64,000 nucleotides of DNA from Coprococcus aceti (GCF_025567285.1 NZ_JAOQJT010000013.1:19595-83594), one strand, 5' to 3'; numbered from the stretch's first letter, positions 17,544-26,972 are shown. Numbers and translations: made by a program. The notes: generated by a model not told the origin, from the letters alone.

Positions 17544-18611
17544 ATGAAAAAACTATCAGATAGACAGAAAACACTTATAAAATGGTTGTGCGTTCTGGCA
17601 CTTGTAGGTCTTATCATTTACGTATTCCGTGACATGGCAGGCCCTATAATGTCGCAGCTTGTAAAGACAAGTCCTGTGGTTGTGGCAGCTATTCTCGGAG
17701 CGACGCTTTTATATGGAGTGATAGAGAGCTGCATAACGTTTATCCTCATGCGACAGGTGGAGAACAATATGACATTTTTCGATGCAAATATTATGACGTA
17801 TTTTGTGTCATTTTACAGGGTGTCAACCCTTGGGAGCGGTACCATAGTGGCATCCACATTGTTCATGAAACACTGCGGAATACAGCCGTCGAAAGCGCTT
17901 GGTCTGTACTCTATTGATTATGCGATACACAAGATGACCATATGTGTTATGGCGGTGGCATTGTTTCTTGCGAACAGAGAATATATGCTTGGAGTGTTTG
18001 GCAAATACAGTTCATATGTTGTCCTCGGTGTTATAGCGACCATACTCATAACGATGGCGATAGTGCTCTTTGCGTGCTGGCCGCCGTTTCACAGATTCCT
18101 CAGATGGCTTCTTGAAAAAGCTGATGCTTTGTTTAAAGGACGATTTGCAAAGCAGATTGACAGTTTAAGTGGGCAGACAGCTATGATGGAGGATGCCACC
18201 AGGGTTGTACTTAAGAAACCGTGGCTTATAGTGGTAGTCATGCTGCTTGATATATGCAAGTTCGCGTGCTGGTTTGCCATACCTTATATAGTGTGTCACA
18301 ACTTGTGTGATATGAATATTGTCACGTCAATAGGTATAACAGCCATGAGTGTCATGCTGGCGGCAGTCATTCCTATGCCGGGAGGAATCGGATCAAGTGA
18401 GCTTGTTATGACAGCGATCTATTCGGGACTTGTTGGTTCTGCTGCAGCCGGAGCCATGGCACTTCTCTATAGATTTGCCACATTCATGTTCCCTTTTATC
18501 ATAGGTGCATTTACAGCCATATTCTTCAAGAGGTTCAAGAGATATAAGGCGGCGCAGAATGAAAAACAGGGAATCCCGGATGGCGATAGCATGGCGGATA
18601 CAGACTCATAG
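17544..18611 (+). CDS. Flippase-like integral membrane protein (LPG synthase TM / UPF0104 family)
   Basis: A 355-residue protein with about eight membrane helices, similar to the N-terminal flippase half of lysylphosphatidylglycerol synthase (MprF) and to YbhN. The catalytic aminoacyltransferase half is absent. Motifs include RVSTLGSGTIVASTLFMK and AAVIPMPGGIGSSELVMTAI. Such proteins probably move lipids or lipid-linked precursors; the substrate is not known here. ATG 17544 follows a GGGGAAAAGGG stretch; an in-frame ATG at 17460 lacks a binding site. The gap 17383-17543 shows no other feature. Confidence 0.8.
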   Translation: MKKLSDRQKTLIKWLCVLALVGLIIYVFRDMAGPIMSQLVKTSPVVVAAILGATLLYGVIESCITFILMRQVENNMTFFDANIMTYFVSFYRVSTLGSGTIVASTLFMKHCGIQPSKALGLYSIDYAIHKMTICVMAVALFLANREYMLGVFGKYSSYVVLGVIATILITMAIVLFACWPPFHRFLRWLLEKADALFKGRFAKQIDSLSGQTAMMEDATRVVLKKPWLIVVVMLLDICKFACWFAIPYIVCHNLCDMNIVTSIGITAMSVMLAAVIPMPGGIGSSELVMTAIYSGLVGSAAAGAMALLYRFATFMFPFIIGAFTAIFFKRFKRYKAAQNEKQGIPDGDSMADTDS

Positions 18612-18639
18612 CTGAACCGATAAATGAGTTTATAAAGAA

Positions 18640-18689
18640 CCGATATATATCAATGGTCAGCAAGATGCATGGCAGGTGATATATATCGG
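18640..18689 (+). promoter_or_regulatory. 13-bp inverted repeat before the GTPase-nuclease gene
   Basis: Perfect CCGATATATATCA/TGATATATATCGG arms 24 bases apart, ending 23 bases before the ATG at 18713, with no T-run. It could be the end of the upstream transcript or a 5' leader structure governing the GTPase gene, whose Tet(M) relatives are known for leader control. Function inferred only. Confidence 0.45.
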
Positions 18690-18712
18690 CTGGTGAAGGG
18701 AAAAAGATACAT

Positions 18713-21514
18713 ATGAAGAACATAGTCGCGGGCATACTGGCCCACGTTGATTCGGGTAAGACCACCCTGTCGGAGGCGATGCTATATCAGGCAGGACAGA
18801 TAAGAAAGCTTGGGCGGGTGGATCATCAGGATACATATCTAGATACGGACAGTCAGGAAAAGGACAGGGGGATCACGATATTTTCCAAGCAGGCAGAGCT
18901 TGCATATGCTGATATGCATATAGCTTTGCTTGACACTCCGGGACATGTGGATTTCGGAACAGAGATGGAAAGAACATTGCAGGTCCTTGATTATGTGGTT
19001 CTGGTCATCAATGGCATGGACGGAGTGCAGAGCCACACTGAGACCCTGTGGAAGCTGCTTGAGAGATATGGGATTCCTGTATTTATATTTGTCAATAAGA
19101 TGGACATGACTGGCTATGACAGAGATTACCTCATGGACAATATCAGACACAGACTGAGTGATGGCTGTGTCGATTTTTTATGTGAAGATTCAGGAGAGCA
19201 GATCGCCATGTGCGATGAGGCCATGCTTGAACATTTTCTTGAGACTGGGGCAAATGATGAACAGGACGTGGTAAATGCCATTGCGGGCAGAAAGCTGTTC
19301 CCATGTTACTTTGGCTCTGCACTCAAGAATGAGGGCGTGTCAGAGCTTCTTGACGGCATGAACAGATATGTAGTGGAACCTGTGCGCGGGGAAGAATTTG
19401 GCGCCAGAGTGTTCAAGATAGGACGTGACGATAAGGACGAGAGACTCACCTACATGAAGGTCACTGGAGGAGTGTTGAAGCTCAAGGATGTGCTGACGCT
19501 CAGAAACAGTCAGGGGGAGGAGAGCCATGAGAAGGTCAACCAGATAAGGGTGTACTCCGGTGCAAAGTACGACATGGTAACCCAGGTTCCCGCCGGATGT
19601 GTCTGTGCTGTTCCGGGACTGGTGAATACCTACGGCAGACAGGGAATCGGTGCCTGTCCGGATGGAGAGCTCCCAAGTCTGGAGCCGGTTCTCAGCTATA
19701 AGGTCATGTACCCGACTGATGTGGATGCGGTCACGATGGTGTCAAAGCTCAGACTGCTTGAGGAAGAGGATCCCCAGCTCCAGGTGCAGTGGAATGAGAC
19801 CGCAGGAGAGATATACATCAAGGTCATGGGGCAGGTACAGCTTGAGGTAGTGGCTCAGATGGTAAGAGACAGGTTTGGAATTGCCATCACATACGGACAG
19901 GGCAGGATATCATACAAGGAGACGATCGCGGCTCCAGTCATGGGTGTAGGACATTTTGAACCGCTCAGGCACTACGCAGAGGTACATTTGTTGCTTGAAC
20001 CTATGGAAAATGGCAGTGGAATGTGCTTTGACAGCATTTGCAGCGAGGATGTACTGGATAAGAACTGGCAGAGACTGATACTCACCCATCTTCAGGAGCG
20101 TGAGTTCAGGGGAGTGCTTATGGGATCGCCAATCACGGATATGAAGATAAGCATCACTGCGGGGCGCGCACATCAGAAGCACACTGAGGGTGGAGATTTC
20201 AGACAGGCGACATACAGGGCGGTGAGACAGGGCCTTATGATGGCGGAAAGTGTCTTGCTGGAACCTGTGTATGCATTTAAAATAGAGGTACCACAGGAGT
20301 ATGCCGGAAGGGTTCTTGCAGACATAGTGAAAATGAGCGGAACTATGGATGGTCAGGAGATATCCGGTGAGACGACAGTCATCACGGGACATGCCCCGGT
20401 ATATACCATGAGAGAGTATTACAGTGAACTCACAGCATTTTCCAGAGGTACAGGCAGGCTTCAGGTGGATATAGACGGCTATCAGCCGTGCCACAACACC
20501 GAAGAGGTTCTGGCTGAGAGACACTATGATCCTGAGCTAGACAGGTTTAATCCATCTTCATCGGTATTCTGTGCCCACGGTGCAGGTTATCTGGTGGACT
20601 GGTATGATGTGTATGAGAACATGCATGTGAAGGAGGATCCGGGATTTGAGATCTCGGGCCAGCTTGGCTACACGGAAGATGGCTATGCTATGGATATTCC
20701 GGTGAACAGGCCGGGAAAGAGTGTATCGGAGATGTCCATAACAGATGAGGAGCTCAGCGAGATATTTGCAAGGACATTTGGCGGAGATTACAAGGATAAG
20801 GATGTGGCACTGAACGGAAGATTCAGGAGAACTACATCTGAGTATAAGGTAAATGGAACAGCAGCCGGTGGTGTGACAGAAGGCACGGCTGGGGGCGGCG
20901 CGTCTGCTGGTGCAGCAGACGGTACGGCAGGAGGTTCTCCAAGTTCGGGATATCGTGGAAATGGACAGTATAATAAGAGTCAGTCCAGAGACAGGCAGCC
21001 CGGGAATGGGCCTCTTGTGGGCAGCAGGCCAGCCGATAGAGGGATAGCAACACCTGGAGCATTCAAGCGCAGAAAGAGTGGCGAGGACTATGTCATAGTG
21101 GATGGCTACAATGTCATATTTGCGTGGGATACACTTCGGGAACTGTCGGAGCACAACATAGACTCCGCCAGAGGAAAACTCATGGATATCCTGTCGAACT
21201 ATCAGGGATATATGAACTGTCATCTGATAGTGGTATTTGACGGCTACAAGGTGAAGGACAACAAGGGGGAGAGATTTCCTTATGACGATATAGAGGTTGT
21301 GTACACAAAAGAGGGCGAGACCGCCGATGCGCACATAGAAAAGCTCACACATGAGATTGCGAGAAAGCACAAGGTCACTGTGGTCACATCGGACGGACTG
21401 GAGCAGATAGTCACCATGGGCCAGGGTGCGATCCGCATGTCCTCAAGAGACTTCAAGGCAGAGGTTGAGAGGGTGAACGAACACCTGAGAGAGAATTATT
21501 TGAAAAATGACTAG
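18713..21514 (+). CDS. Tet(M)-like translation GTPase fused to a YacP/Rae1-type NYN nuclease
   Basis: A 933-residue protein. Residues 1-712 resemble ribosomal protection proteins (Tet(M)/Tet(P), EF-G-like): G1 AHVDSGKT (10-17), G2 in KDRGITIF, G3 DTPGH, G4 NKMD, then domains II-V with YKETIAAPVMGVGHFEP and the late PQEYAGRV region. A Gly/Ala/Ser-rich linker spans about 713-790. Residues 793-930 are a complete NYN domain: VDGYNVIFAWD, VVFDGYK, EGETADAHIEKL, VTSDGLEQ and GQGAIRMSSRDF, closely following the YacP pattern. Rae1 (YacP) of Bacillus cuts mRNA in the ribosomal A site, and Tet(M) binds at that site. The fused protein therefore probably acts on stalled ribosomes. Tetracycline resistance is possible but not shown. 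One uninterrupted frame; glpK follows 33 bases on. Confidence 0.92.
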   Translation: MKNIVAGILAHVDSGKTTLSEAMLYQAGQIRKLGRVDHQDTYLDTDSQEKDRGITIFSKQAELAYADMHIALLDTPGHVDFGTEMERTLQVLDYVVLVINGMDGVQSHTETLWKLLERYGIPVFIFVNKMDMTGYDRDYLMDNIRHRLSDGCVDFLCEDSGEQIAMCDEAMLEHFLETGANDEQDVVNAIAGRKLFPCYFGSALKNEGVSELLDGMNRYVVEPVRGEEFGARVFKIGRDDKDERLTYMKVTGGVLKLKDVLTLRNSQGEESHEKVNQIRVYSGAKYDMVTQVPAGCVCAVPGLVNTYGRQGIGACPDGELPSLEPVLSYKVMYPTDVDAVTMVSKLRLLEEEDPQLQVQWNETAGEIYIKVMGQVQLEVVAQMVRDRFGIAITYGQGRISYKETIAAPVMGVGHFEPLRHYAEVHLLLEPMENGSGMCFDSICSEDVLDKNWQRLILTHLQEREFRGVLMGSPITDMKISITAGRAHQKHTEGGDFRQATYRAVRQGLMMAESVLLEPVYAFKIEVPQEYAGRVLADIVKMSGTMDGQEISGETTVITGHAPVYTMREYYSELTAFSRGTGRLQVDIDGYQPCHNTEEVLAERHYDPELDRFNPSSSVFCAHGAGYLVDWYDVYENMHVKEDPGFEISGQLGYTEDGYAMDIPVNRPGKSVSEMSITDEELSEIFARTFGGDYKDKDVALNGRFRRTTSEYKVNGTAAGGVTEGTAGGGASAGAADGTAGGSPSSGYRGNGQYNKSQSRDRQPGNGPLVGSRPADRGIATPGAFKRRKSGEDYVIVDGYNVIFAWDTLRELSEHNIDSARGKLMDILSNYQGYMNCHLIVVFDGYKVKDNKGERFPYDDIEVVYTKEGETADAHIEKLTHEIARKHKVTVVTSDGLEQIVTMGQGAIRMSSRDFKAEVERVNEHLRENYLKND

Positions 21515-21547
21515 GGCCGAGCGTCCGTAAATCAGAAGGAGGGCAAT

Positions 21548-23035
21548 TTGGCAGATTATATAATGGCGCTGGATCAGGGAACGACCAGCTCAAGGGCGAT
21601 AATATTTGATAAGGAAGGCAGGATATGCTCAGTGAAACAGAAGGAGTTCACCCAGCATTTCCCGAATAACGGATGGGTGGAGCATGACCCTATGGAGATA
21701 TGGGCAACCCAGATGTCGGTGATGATGGAGGCGAGGGAGACCATGGGAATCCGCACCGAGGACATAGCCGCCATAGGAATCACCAACCAGAGAGAGACAA
21801 CCATAGTGTGGGATCGAAAGACCGGCAATCCGGTGTATCATGCCATAGTGTGGCAGTGCAGGAGAACTGCGGACAGGATAGAGCAGCTTAAGGCTGAAGA
21901 ATATGACAAGGTGATAAGAGAGAAAACGGGACTGATAGTAGATCCGTATTTCTCTGCAACGAAGATAGAGTGGATACTTGATAATGTGCCTGGAGCCAGG
22001 GAACGCGCAGAGGCAGGGGAGCTGATGTTCGGAACTGTTGACACATGGCTTATATACAAGCTCACGGGCGGAAGAGTCCATGCAACGGACTACACAAACG
22101 CATCGCGTACCATGCTTTTCAACATTCATACACTGGAGTGGGACAAGGAATTGCTTGCAAAGTTCAACATCCCAGAGAGCATGCTTCCGGCAGTGAGAAA
22201 TTCCAGTGAGATATACGGATACACGGACAGAGAGATATTTGGCGGCGAGGTGCCTATAGCGGGAGTTGCCGGAGATCAGCAGGCTGCGCTGTTCGGACAG
22301 TGCTGCTTTGAGGCAGGTGATGTGAAGAACACCTACGGAACAGGTTGTTTCCTCCTCATGAACACGGGGGATAAGGCAGTTGATTCGCAGCAGGGACTTC
22401 TCACCACCATAGCCATAGGACTTGACGGAAAAGTCAGCTATGCGCTTGAGGGAAGTGTGTTCGTGGCCGGAGCAGCTATCAAGTGGCTCAGGGATGAGAT
22501 GAAGCTCATAGACAGTGCGGCGGATACTGAGCGTATTGCTCTGTCGGTGTCGGACAGTAATGGTGTATATGTGGTACCTGCGTTTACTGGCCTTGGCGCT
22601 CCTTACTGGGATGCGTACGCCAGAGGGGCAGTGTTCGGCCTTACAAGGGGAACAAATAAGGCGCACTTTGTCAGGGCGACAGTCGAATCGCTGGCATATG
22701 AGACATCGGATGTTCTTGCGGCTATGGAGATGGATGCAGGACTTTCAATCACAAGCCTTCGAGTGGACGGCGGTGCAAGTGCCAACAACTTCCTCATGCA
22801 GTTCCAGGCAGATATAGAGAATGCCGAGATAGTGCGGCCTGTGATCACGGAGACAACAGCTTTGGGTGCTGCATATCTGGCTGGACTTGCTGTTGGCTAC
22901 TATGACAGTCTGGATGAGATCAAGGGCTACTGGAAGGCCGACAGAAGATTTGAGCCGGGGATAACCGAGGATAAGAGGGAGACGCTCCTTGCAGGCTGGA
23001 AGGACGCAGTGGAGAGAACGAGAGTGACAAGGTGA
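21548..23035 (+). CDS. glpK: Glycerol kinase
   Basis: FGGY-family kinase that phosphorylates glycerol to glycerol 3-phosphate. The 495-residue protein is complete, with the start ADYIMALDQGTTSSRAIIF, the signature GNPVYHAIVWQCRRT, the phosphate loop YGTGCFLLMNTG and GGASANNFLMQF. The start codon is TTG, five bases after AAGGAGG; no ATG is available at a suitable distance. No glycerol facilitator or GlpD is seen in the window. The product may feed lipid synthesis (plsC lies 5 kb downstream). Confidence 0.96.
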   Translation: MADYIMALDQGTTSSRAIIFDKEGRICSVKQKEFTQHFPNNGWVEHDPMEIWATQMSVMMEARETMGIRTEDIAAIGITNQRETTIVWDRKTGNPVYHAIVWQCRRTADRIEQLKAEEYDKVIREKTGLIVDPYFSATKIEWILDNVPGARERAEAGELMFGTVDTWLIYKLTGGRVHATDYTNASRTMLFNIHTLEWDKELLAKFNIPESMLPAVRNSSEIYGYTDREIFGGEVPIAGVAGDQQAALFGQCCFEAGDVKNTYGTGCFLLMNTGDKAVDSQQGLLTTIAIGLDGKVSYALEGSVFVAGAAIKWLRDEMKLIDSAADTERIALSVSDSNGVYVVPAFTGLGAPYWDAYARGAVFGLTRGTNKAHFVRATVESLAYETSDVLAAMEMDAGLSITSLRVDGGASANNFLMQFQADIENAEIVRPVITETTALGAAYLAGLAVGYYDSLDEIKGYWKADRRFEPGITEDKRETLLAGWKDAVERTRVTR

Positions 23036-23093
23036 ATATAAAAATATATATAGAAAGAAAAAACAATGGGTAATGAGAAAACAGGAGGGACTT

Positions 23094-24059
23094 ATGTATT
23101 TAGTATTTGATGTAGGGGCAACATTTATAAAGTATGCGTTAATGGACGATGAGGGCAATATATCGGGAAAGGGTAAGACTCCAACCGACAGATATGCCGA
23201 GGCTGGAACTCCGGCATTTGTGGCGCAGATCAAGAAGGTGTATGACGAGAAGGTACTGGACTGTGACATAACAGGAATTGCCATGGGGCTTCCTGGACAG
23301 ATAGATGTCGAGCGCGGCATAGTGTACGGCGGTGGCGGGATCAAGTATCTTGATGGTGCACATCTTGGTGATCTCATATCAGAGGCATGCGGCGGTGTGT
23401 CTGTAGCCCTTGAGAACGATGGCAAATGTGCGGCTCTCGCAGAGTTGTGGCTGGGCAATGCCAGTACGGCTACAAATGCAGCAGTCGTTGTCGTGGGTAC
23501 AGGAATCGGCGGTGGAATAATCATTGACAGAAAGATCCACAGAGGCAAGAGACTTCTGGCAGGTGAATTGTCATATGCCCTCATGAACATGACAAGGGAA
23601 GAAGCTGATAATGTCAGATGCTGTGAAGAGCTGACTGTTGAGGAGACATTTGAATATAACCCGTTCATGGTAACCTCAACATGTACTGCAAGCTCCATTA
23701 CATACAAGGCATCCAAGATAATGCATATGAAGCCAGAAGAGGTGACCGGTGAGATGGTATATCAATGGATAGATGAGGGCAATCAGGAGATCATAGATAT
23801 GGTTGAGGACTCATACTTCTCCATAGCAAAGCTCTGCTGTAACCTGTACATGACGATAGATCCGGATGTCATACTTATCGGAGGTGGAATGAGTGCCAAT
23901 CCGAACTTTGTTCCGGGGGTTAAGAAGTATGTGGACAAGATAAGAAAGATTACAAAGACCTACGATGGCATGGTTATCGACACATGCAAGTTCCGCAATG
24001 ATTCGAATCTTCTTGGCGCGTTGTACAACTATAAGCAGAAGTATGAGGGCGTGAAATAA
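23094..24059 (+). CDS. ROK-family sugar kinase without the zinc motif
   Basis: A 321-residue ROK protein, probably a cytosolic kinase for glucose or a related sugar. It has the N-terminal phosphate motif FDVGATFIKYALMD, catalytic Asp in ENDGKCAALAE, and VVVVGTGIGGGIIID. The usual CxCGxxGCxE zinc loop of ROK kinases is missing: the region after GELSYAL reads TREEADNVRCCEELT. There is no helix-turn-helix, so it is not a ROK repressor. ATG 23094 follows AGGAGG; an ATG at 23073 is out-competed. It precedes a 6-phospho-beta-glucosidase gene, which supports a sugar role. Confidence 0.87.
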   Translation: MYLVFDVGATFIKYALMDDEGNISGKGKTPTDRYAEAGTPAFVAQIKKVYDEKVLDCDITGIAMGLPGQIDVERGIVYGGGGIKYLDGAHLGDLISEACGGVSVALENDGKCAALAELWLGNASTATNAAVVVVGTGIGGGIIIDRKIHRGKRLLAGELSYALMNMTREEADNVRCCEELTVEETFEYNPFMVTSTCTASSITYKASKIMHMKPEEVTGEMVYQWIDEGNQEIIDMVEDSYFSIAKLCCNLYMTIDPDVILIGGGMSANPNFVPGVKKYVDKIRKITKTYDGMVIDTCKFRNDSNLLGALYNYKQKYEGVK

Positions 24060-24083
24060 AATCGCAATAAAACAAACGTAAGA

Positions 24084-24118
24084 TGGAGATGAACTGAAAC
24101 AGATGGTTCATCTCTTTT
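24084..24118 (+). terminator. Terminator after the ROK kinase
   Basis: Stem GAGATGAAC/GTTCATCTC with an 11-base loop followed by TTTT. Confidence 0.8.
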
Positions 24119-24158
24119 ATAAATACTATTGAAAATGTAAATCCATGGAGGGAAAATT

Positions 24159-25577
24159 ATGATAATCACAAAGAAACATGGACTTCCGGAGAATTTCCTC
24201 TGGGGAGCATCGACAAGCGCATATCAGGTTGAGGGCGCCAATCTGTCACACGGCAAGGGCCCAAGTGTGCAGGACATCAAGACAGTTCCAGCGGGAACAA
24301 GTGAGCTGGATGTGTGTGCTGATTTTTATCACAGATATGCAGAGGACATAGCCCTCATGGCTGAGATGGGATTCAAGACATTCAGATTCTCCATCGCGTG
24401 GAGCAGAGTCCTCCCAGAGGGAACCGGCAGAGTCAACCAGGAGGGAATTGACTTCTACAACAATGTGATAAATGAGTGCCTCAAGTACGGAATCGAGCCG
24501 CTTGTCACAATGTTCCATTTTGATCTTCCTGCGGCTCTTGAGAAAAAAGGTGGCTGGTCGAGAAGAGAGAGTGTTGACGAGTTTGTTGAATTTGCAAAGC
24601 TTCTCTACACAAATTATGGCGACAGAGTAAAGTACTGGCTGACTATCAATGAGCAGAACATGCTCACACTTGTGGGTGACGTGATCGGAACCTGCAACAT
24701 GGAGGGCGTGACAAATAAATACAAGAAGCTTTATCAGGAGAATCACCACATGCTCCTTGCTCAGGCAAAGGCCATGAAGCTTCTCCATGAGATGTGTCCT
24801 GGTGCAAAGATTGGTCCTGCACCAAATATTTCACTGGTATATCCTGCCACATGTAAGCCGAAGGATGTCCTGGCAGCACAGAACTTCAACGCGATAAGAA
24901 ACTGGCTTTACCTTGATATGGCAGTGTATGGAAGATACAACGACCTGGTGTGGAAGTTCCTTGAAGAGCATGACGCTATCCCTGTTATTGAGGCTGGAGA
25001 TATGGATATCATGGCGCAGGCAAAGCCTGATTTTATAGGTTTCAATTATTATAACACTGCAACGGTTGAGTGGGATGACAGCCCGGTTGCTGTGACGGAC
25101 TCAGAAAAAAAGGATCAGCAATCAGCCGGTATTGAGCCGGGGGTATACAAGGCGTATCCAAATCCAAATCTTCTTCGCACAGAGTTTGGCTGGGAGATAG
25201 ACCCTGACGGCTTCAGGGCAACTATAAGAGAGATGTACAGCAGATATCACCTTCCTATGATCGTGACAGAGAATGGTCTTGGCGCATATGACAAGCTCAC
25301 AGAGGACGGCAAGGTACACGACGACTATCGTATAGAGTACTTAAGAAAGCATATAGAGCAGATCAAGCTGGCAGCAGACGAGGGCGCAGAGATGATGGGT
25401 TACTGTCCTTGGTCAGCAATTGATCTCGTGTCCACCCACGAGGGAATCACCAAGAGATACGGCTTTATATATGTCAACAGAGATGAGTTTGACATGAAGG
25501 ATCTTGCGAGATACAGAAAGGATTCCTTCTACTGGTACAAGAAGGTCATCGAGACTAACGGCGAGGATCTGAGCTAA
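24159..25577 (+). CDS. GH1 family 6-phospho-beta-glucosidase
   Basis: Retaining glycosidase of family GH1, 472 residues, cytosolic. Acid/base Glu165 lies in TINEQN and nucleophile Glu371 in VTENGLG. Specificity is suggested by Ser425, Lys432 and Tyr434 in STHEGITKRYGF: 6-phospho enzymes have Ser-x6-Lys-x-Tyr here to hold the phosphate, while plain beta-glucosidases have Glu-Trp. It should therefore hydrolyse PTS-imported beta-glucosides such as cellobiose 6-phosphate. No beta-glucoside PTS is in the window. The ATG follows GGAGGG. Confidence 0.88.
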   Translation: MIITKKHGLPENFLWGASTSAYQVEGANLSHGKGPSVQDIKTVPAGTSELDVCADFYHRYAEDIALMAEMGFKTFRFSIAWSRVLPEGTGRVNQEGIDFYNNVINECLKYGIEPLVTMFHFDLPAALEKKGGWSRRESVDEFVEFAKLLYTNYGDRVKYWLTINEQNMLTLVGDVIGTCNMEGVTNKYKKLYQENHHMLLAQAKAMKLLHEMCPGAKIGPAPNISLVYPATCKPKDVLAAQNFNAIRNWLYLDMAVYGRYNDLVWKFLEEHDAIPVIEAGDMDIMAQAKPDFIGFNYYNTATVEWDDSPVAVTDSEKKDQQSAGIEPGVYKAYPNPNLLRTEFGWEIDPDGFRATIREMYSRYHLPMIVTENGLGAYDKLTEDGKVHDDYRIEYLRKHIEQIKLAADEGAEMMGYCPWSAIDLVSTHEGITKRYGFIYVNRDEFDMKDLARYRKDSFYWYKKVIETNGEDLS

Positions 25578-25604
25578 AAATTATCCAGAAATCAACAATT
25601 TAGG

Positions 25605-25643
25605 CCTAAAAGATACAAAGTTCCAGAAAGTTGTATCTTTTGG
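25605..25643 (+). terminator. Terminator of the GH1 gene
   Basis: Stem CCTAAAAGATACAA/TTGTATCTTTTGGG with an 11-base loop. The remaining gap to 25878 holds an AT-rich stretch with a smaller AGGATAA...TTATCCT repeat (about 25660-25678) and the promoter at 25749. Confidence 0.7.
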
Positions 25644-25748
25644 GCTATATTTCGCTTGTTTAGGATAAAATTATCCTAAGACTTTGCTTTCCCTGCGAAA
25701 AAGGATAAAAACAGAATCACCAAAGATTGCATTTTTGAATAAAGTCCT

Positions 25749-25776
25749 TGCATTAATTTATTTGTGTGCTATACTA
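25749..25776 (+). promoter_or_regulatory. Promoter of the aldolase-family gene
   Basis: TTGCAT, 16 bases, TATACT, about 100 bases before the ATG at 25879, leaving an untranslated leader of roughly 95 bases in which I see no known riboswitch. Confidence 0.6.
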
Positions 25777-25878
25777 AATAAAGTTACTAACATACACCAA
25801 CGCGTTAAAGTGACGTAAGTTTAAACCGAGAAAACTGAGGAGAAAATCAAAACAAAAAACAAGAAGGAGGACACTATT

Positions 25879-26853
25879 ATGATAGGCGGAGATCTGATCA
25901 CCTACAGACCTGACATTCAGGTACTTGACGCAACAATAAGAGATGGAGGACTTGTCAACGATTTCTATTTTACTGACGAGTTTATAAGAGCCCTCTATGA
26001 AGCGAACATCAAGGCGGGGGTTGATTATATGGAATTCGGCTATAAGGCCTCCAAGGAAATGTTTGATGTGAACAAATTCGGCAAATGGAAGTTCTGCAAC
26101 GAGGAGGATATAAGAGCCATCGTTGGAGAGAACAATACAGATCTGAAAATTTCAGTTATGGCTGATGTCGGAAGATGCGACTACAAGAAGGATATCATCG
26201 ACAGAGCCGACAGTGTTATCGATCTGGTGAGGGTGGCGACATACATCAACACCATGCCTGCAGCCATCGAGATGATTGAGGATGCACATGCAAAGGGATA
26301 CGAGACTACATGCAATATCATGGCAGTTTCAAAGGATCAGGAGTCGGATATCGATCTTGCCCTTGAGCTGCTTGGTAAGAGCAATGTAGATGGAATATAC
26401 ATTGTTGACAGCTACGGCTCACTGTACCCTGAGCAGATCAAGAAACTCGCGGAGAAATATGTCGCAGTTGGAGAGAAGTATGGCAAGAAGATAGGAATAC
26501 ATGCACACGACAACTTAAAGCTTGCCTATGCCAACACTGTTGAGGCAATGAGGAGTGGTGCGAGCATGCTCGATGGAACTGTAAGCTGTATGGGCAGGGG
26601 CGCAGGAAATTGTGCGCTTGAGCTTCTTCTTGGATTCCTCAGAAATCCAAAGTACAACCTGTACCACATCTTGAAGTTCATAGAGCAGTACATGGTTCCG
26701 CTCAAGGCAAAGGGAGATGCAGTATGGGGCTATGATGTGCCATACATGCTGACCGGAATGCTGAATCAGCATCCAAGGGAAGCCATCGATTTCATCAAGA
26801 ATGAGAGACATGATTATGCAGATATGTACAGCTACCTTATGTACAGAGAGTAA
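25879..26853 (+). CDS. HMGL-like aldolase-fold enzyme
   Basis: A 324-residue TIM-barrel protein of the HMG-CoA lyase / isopropylmalate synthase / 4-hydroxy-2-oxovalerate aldolase superfamily. The N-terminal LDATIRDGGLVNDF contains the Arg-Asp pair that binds the carbonyl and metal; HAHDN supplies metal-binding His residues, and the glycine-rich CMGRGAGNCALE closes the site. The C-terminal regulatory domains of isopropylmalate or homocitrate synthase are missing, so it is a free-standing catalytic domain. Substrate unknown. The neighbours (GH1 enzyme, Gfo/Idh oxidoreductase) do not resolve it. AAGGAGG precedes the ATG. Confidence 0.8.
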   Translation: MIGGDLITYRPDIQVLDATIRDGGLVNDFYFTDEFIRALYEANIKAGVDYMEFGYKASKEMFDVNKFGKWKFCNEEDIRAIVGENNTDLKISVMADVGRCDYKKDIIDRADSVIDLVRVATYINTMPAAIEMIEDAHAKGYETTCNIMAVSKDQESDIDLALELLGKSNVDGIYIVDSYGSLYPEQIKKLAEKYVAVGEKYGKKIGIHAHDNLKLAYANTVEAMRSGASMLDGTVSCMGRGAGNCALELLLGFLRNPKYNLYHILKFIEQYMVPLKAKGDAVWGYDVPYMLTGMLNQHPREAIDFIKNERHDYADMYSYLMYRE

Positions 26854-26972
26854 CATGCGGATTGTGGAACAACATATTTTACACTGTAGAATATGTGTAG
26901 CCGATAGAGATGCATAGTACAACATATATAGTGGGTTGGGTGCTTATTATGGTGCTCAAGATAAAGGGGAGG

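Noticed and set aside
18713..21514. Simple call as an acquired tetracycline resistance gene
   Set aside because: The nuclease fusion, ordinary codon use and housekeeping neighbours argue against a recently acquired tet cassette; resistance is left open.
21629..22666. 345-codon frame antisense to glpK
   Set aside because: glpK is complete and typical; the antisense product has no recognisable motif or start site.
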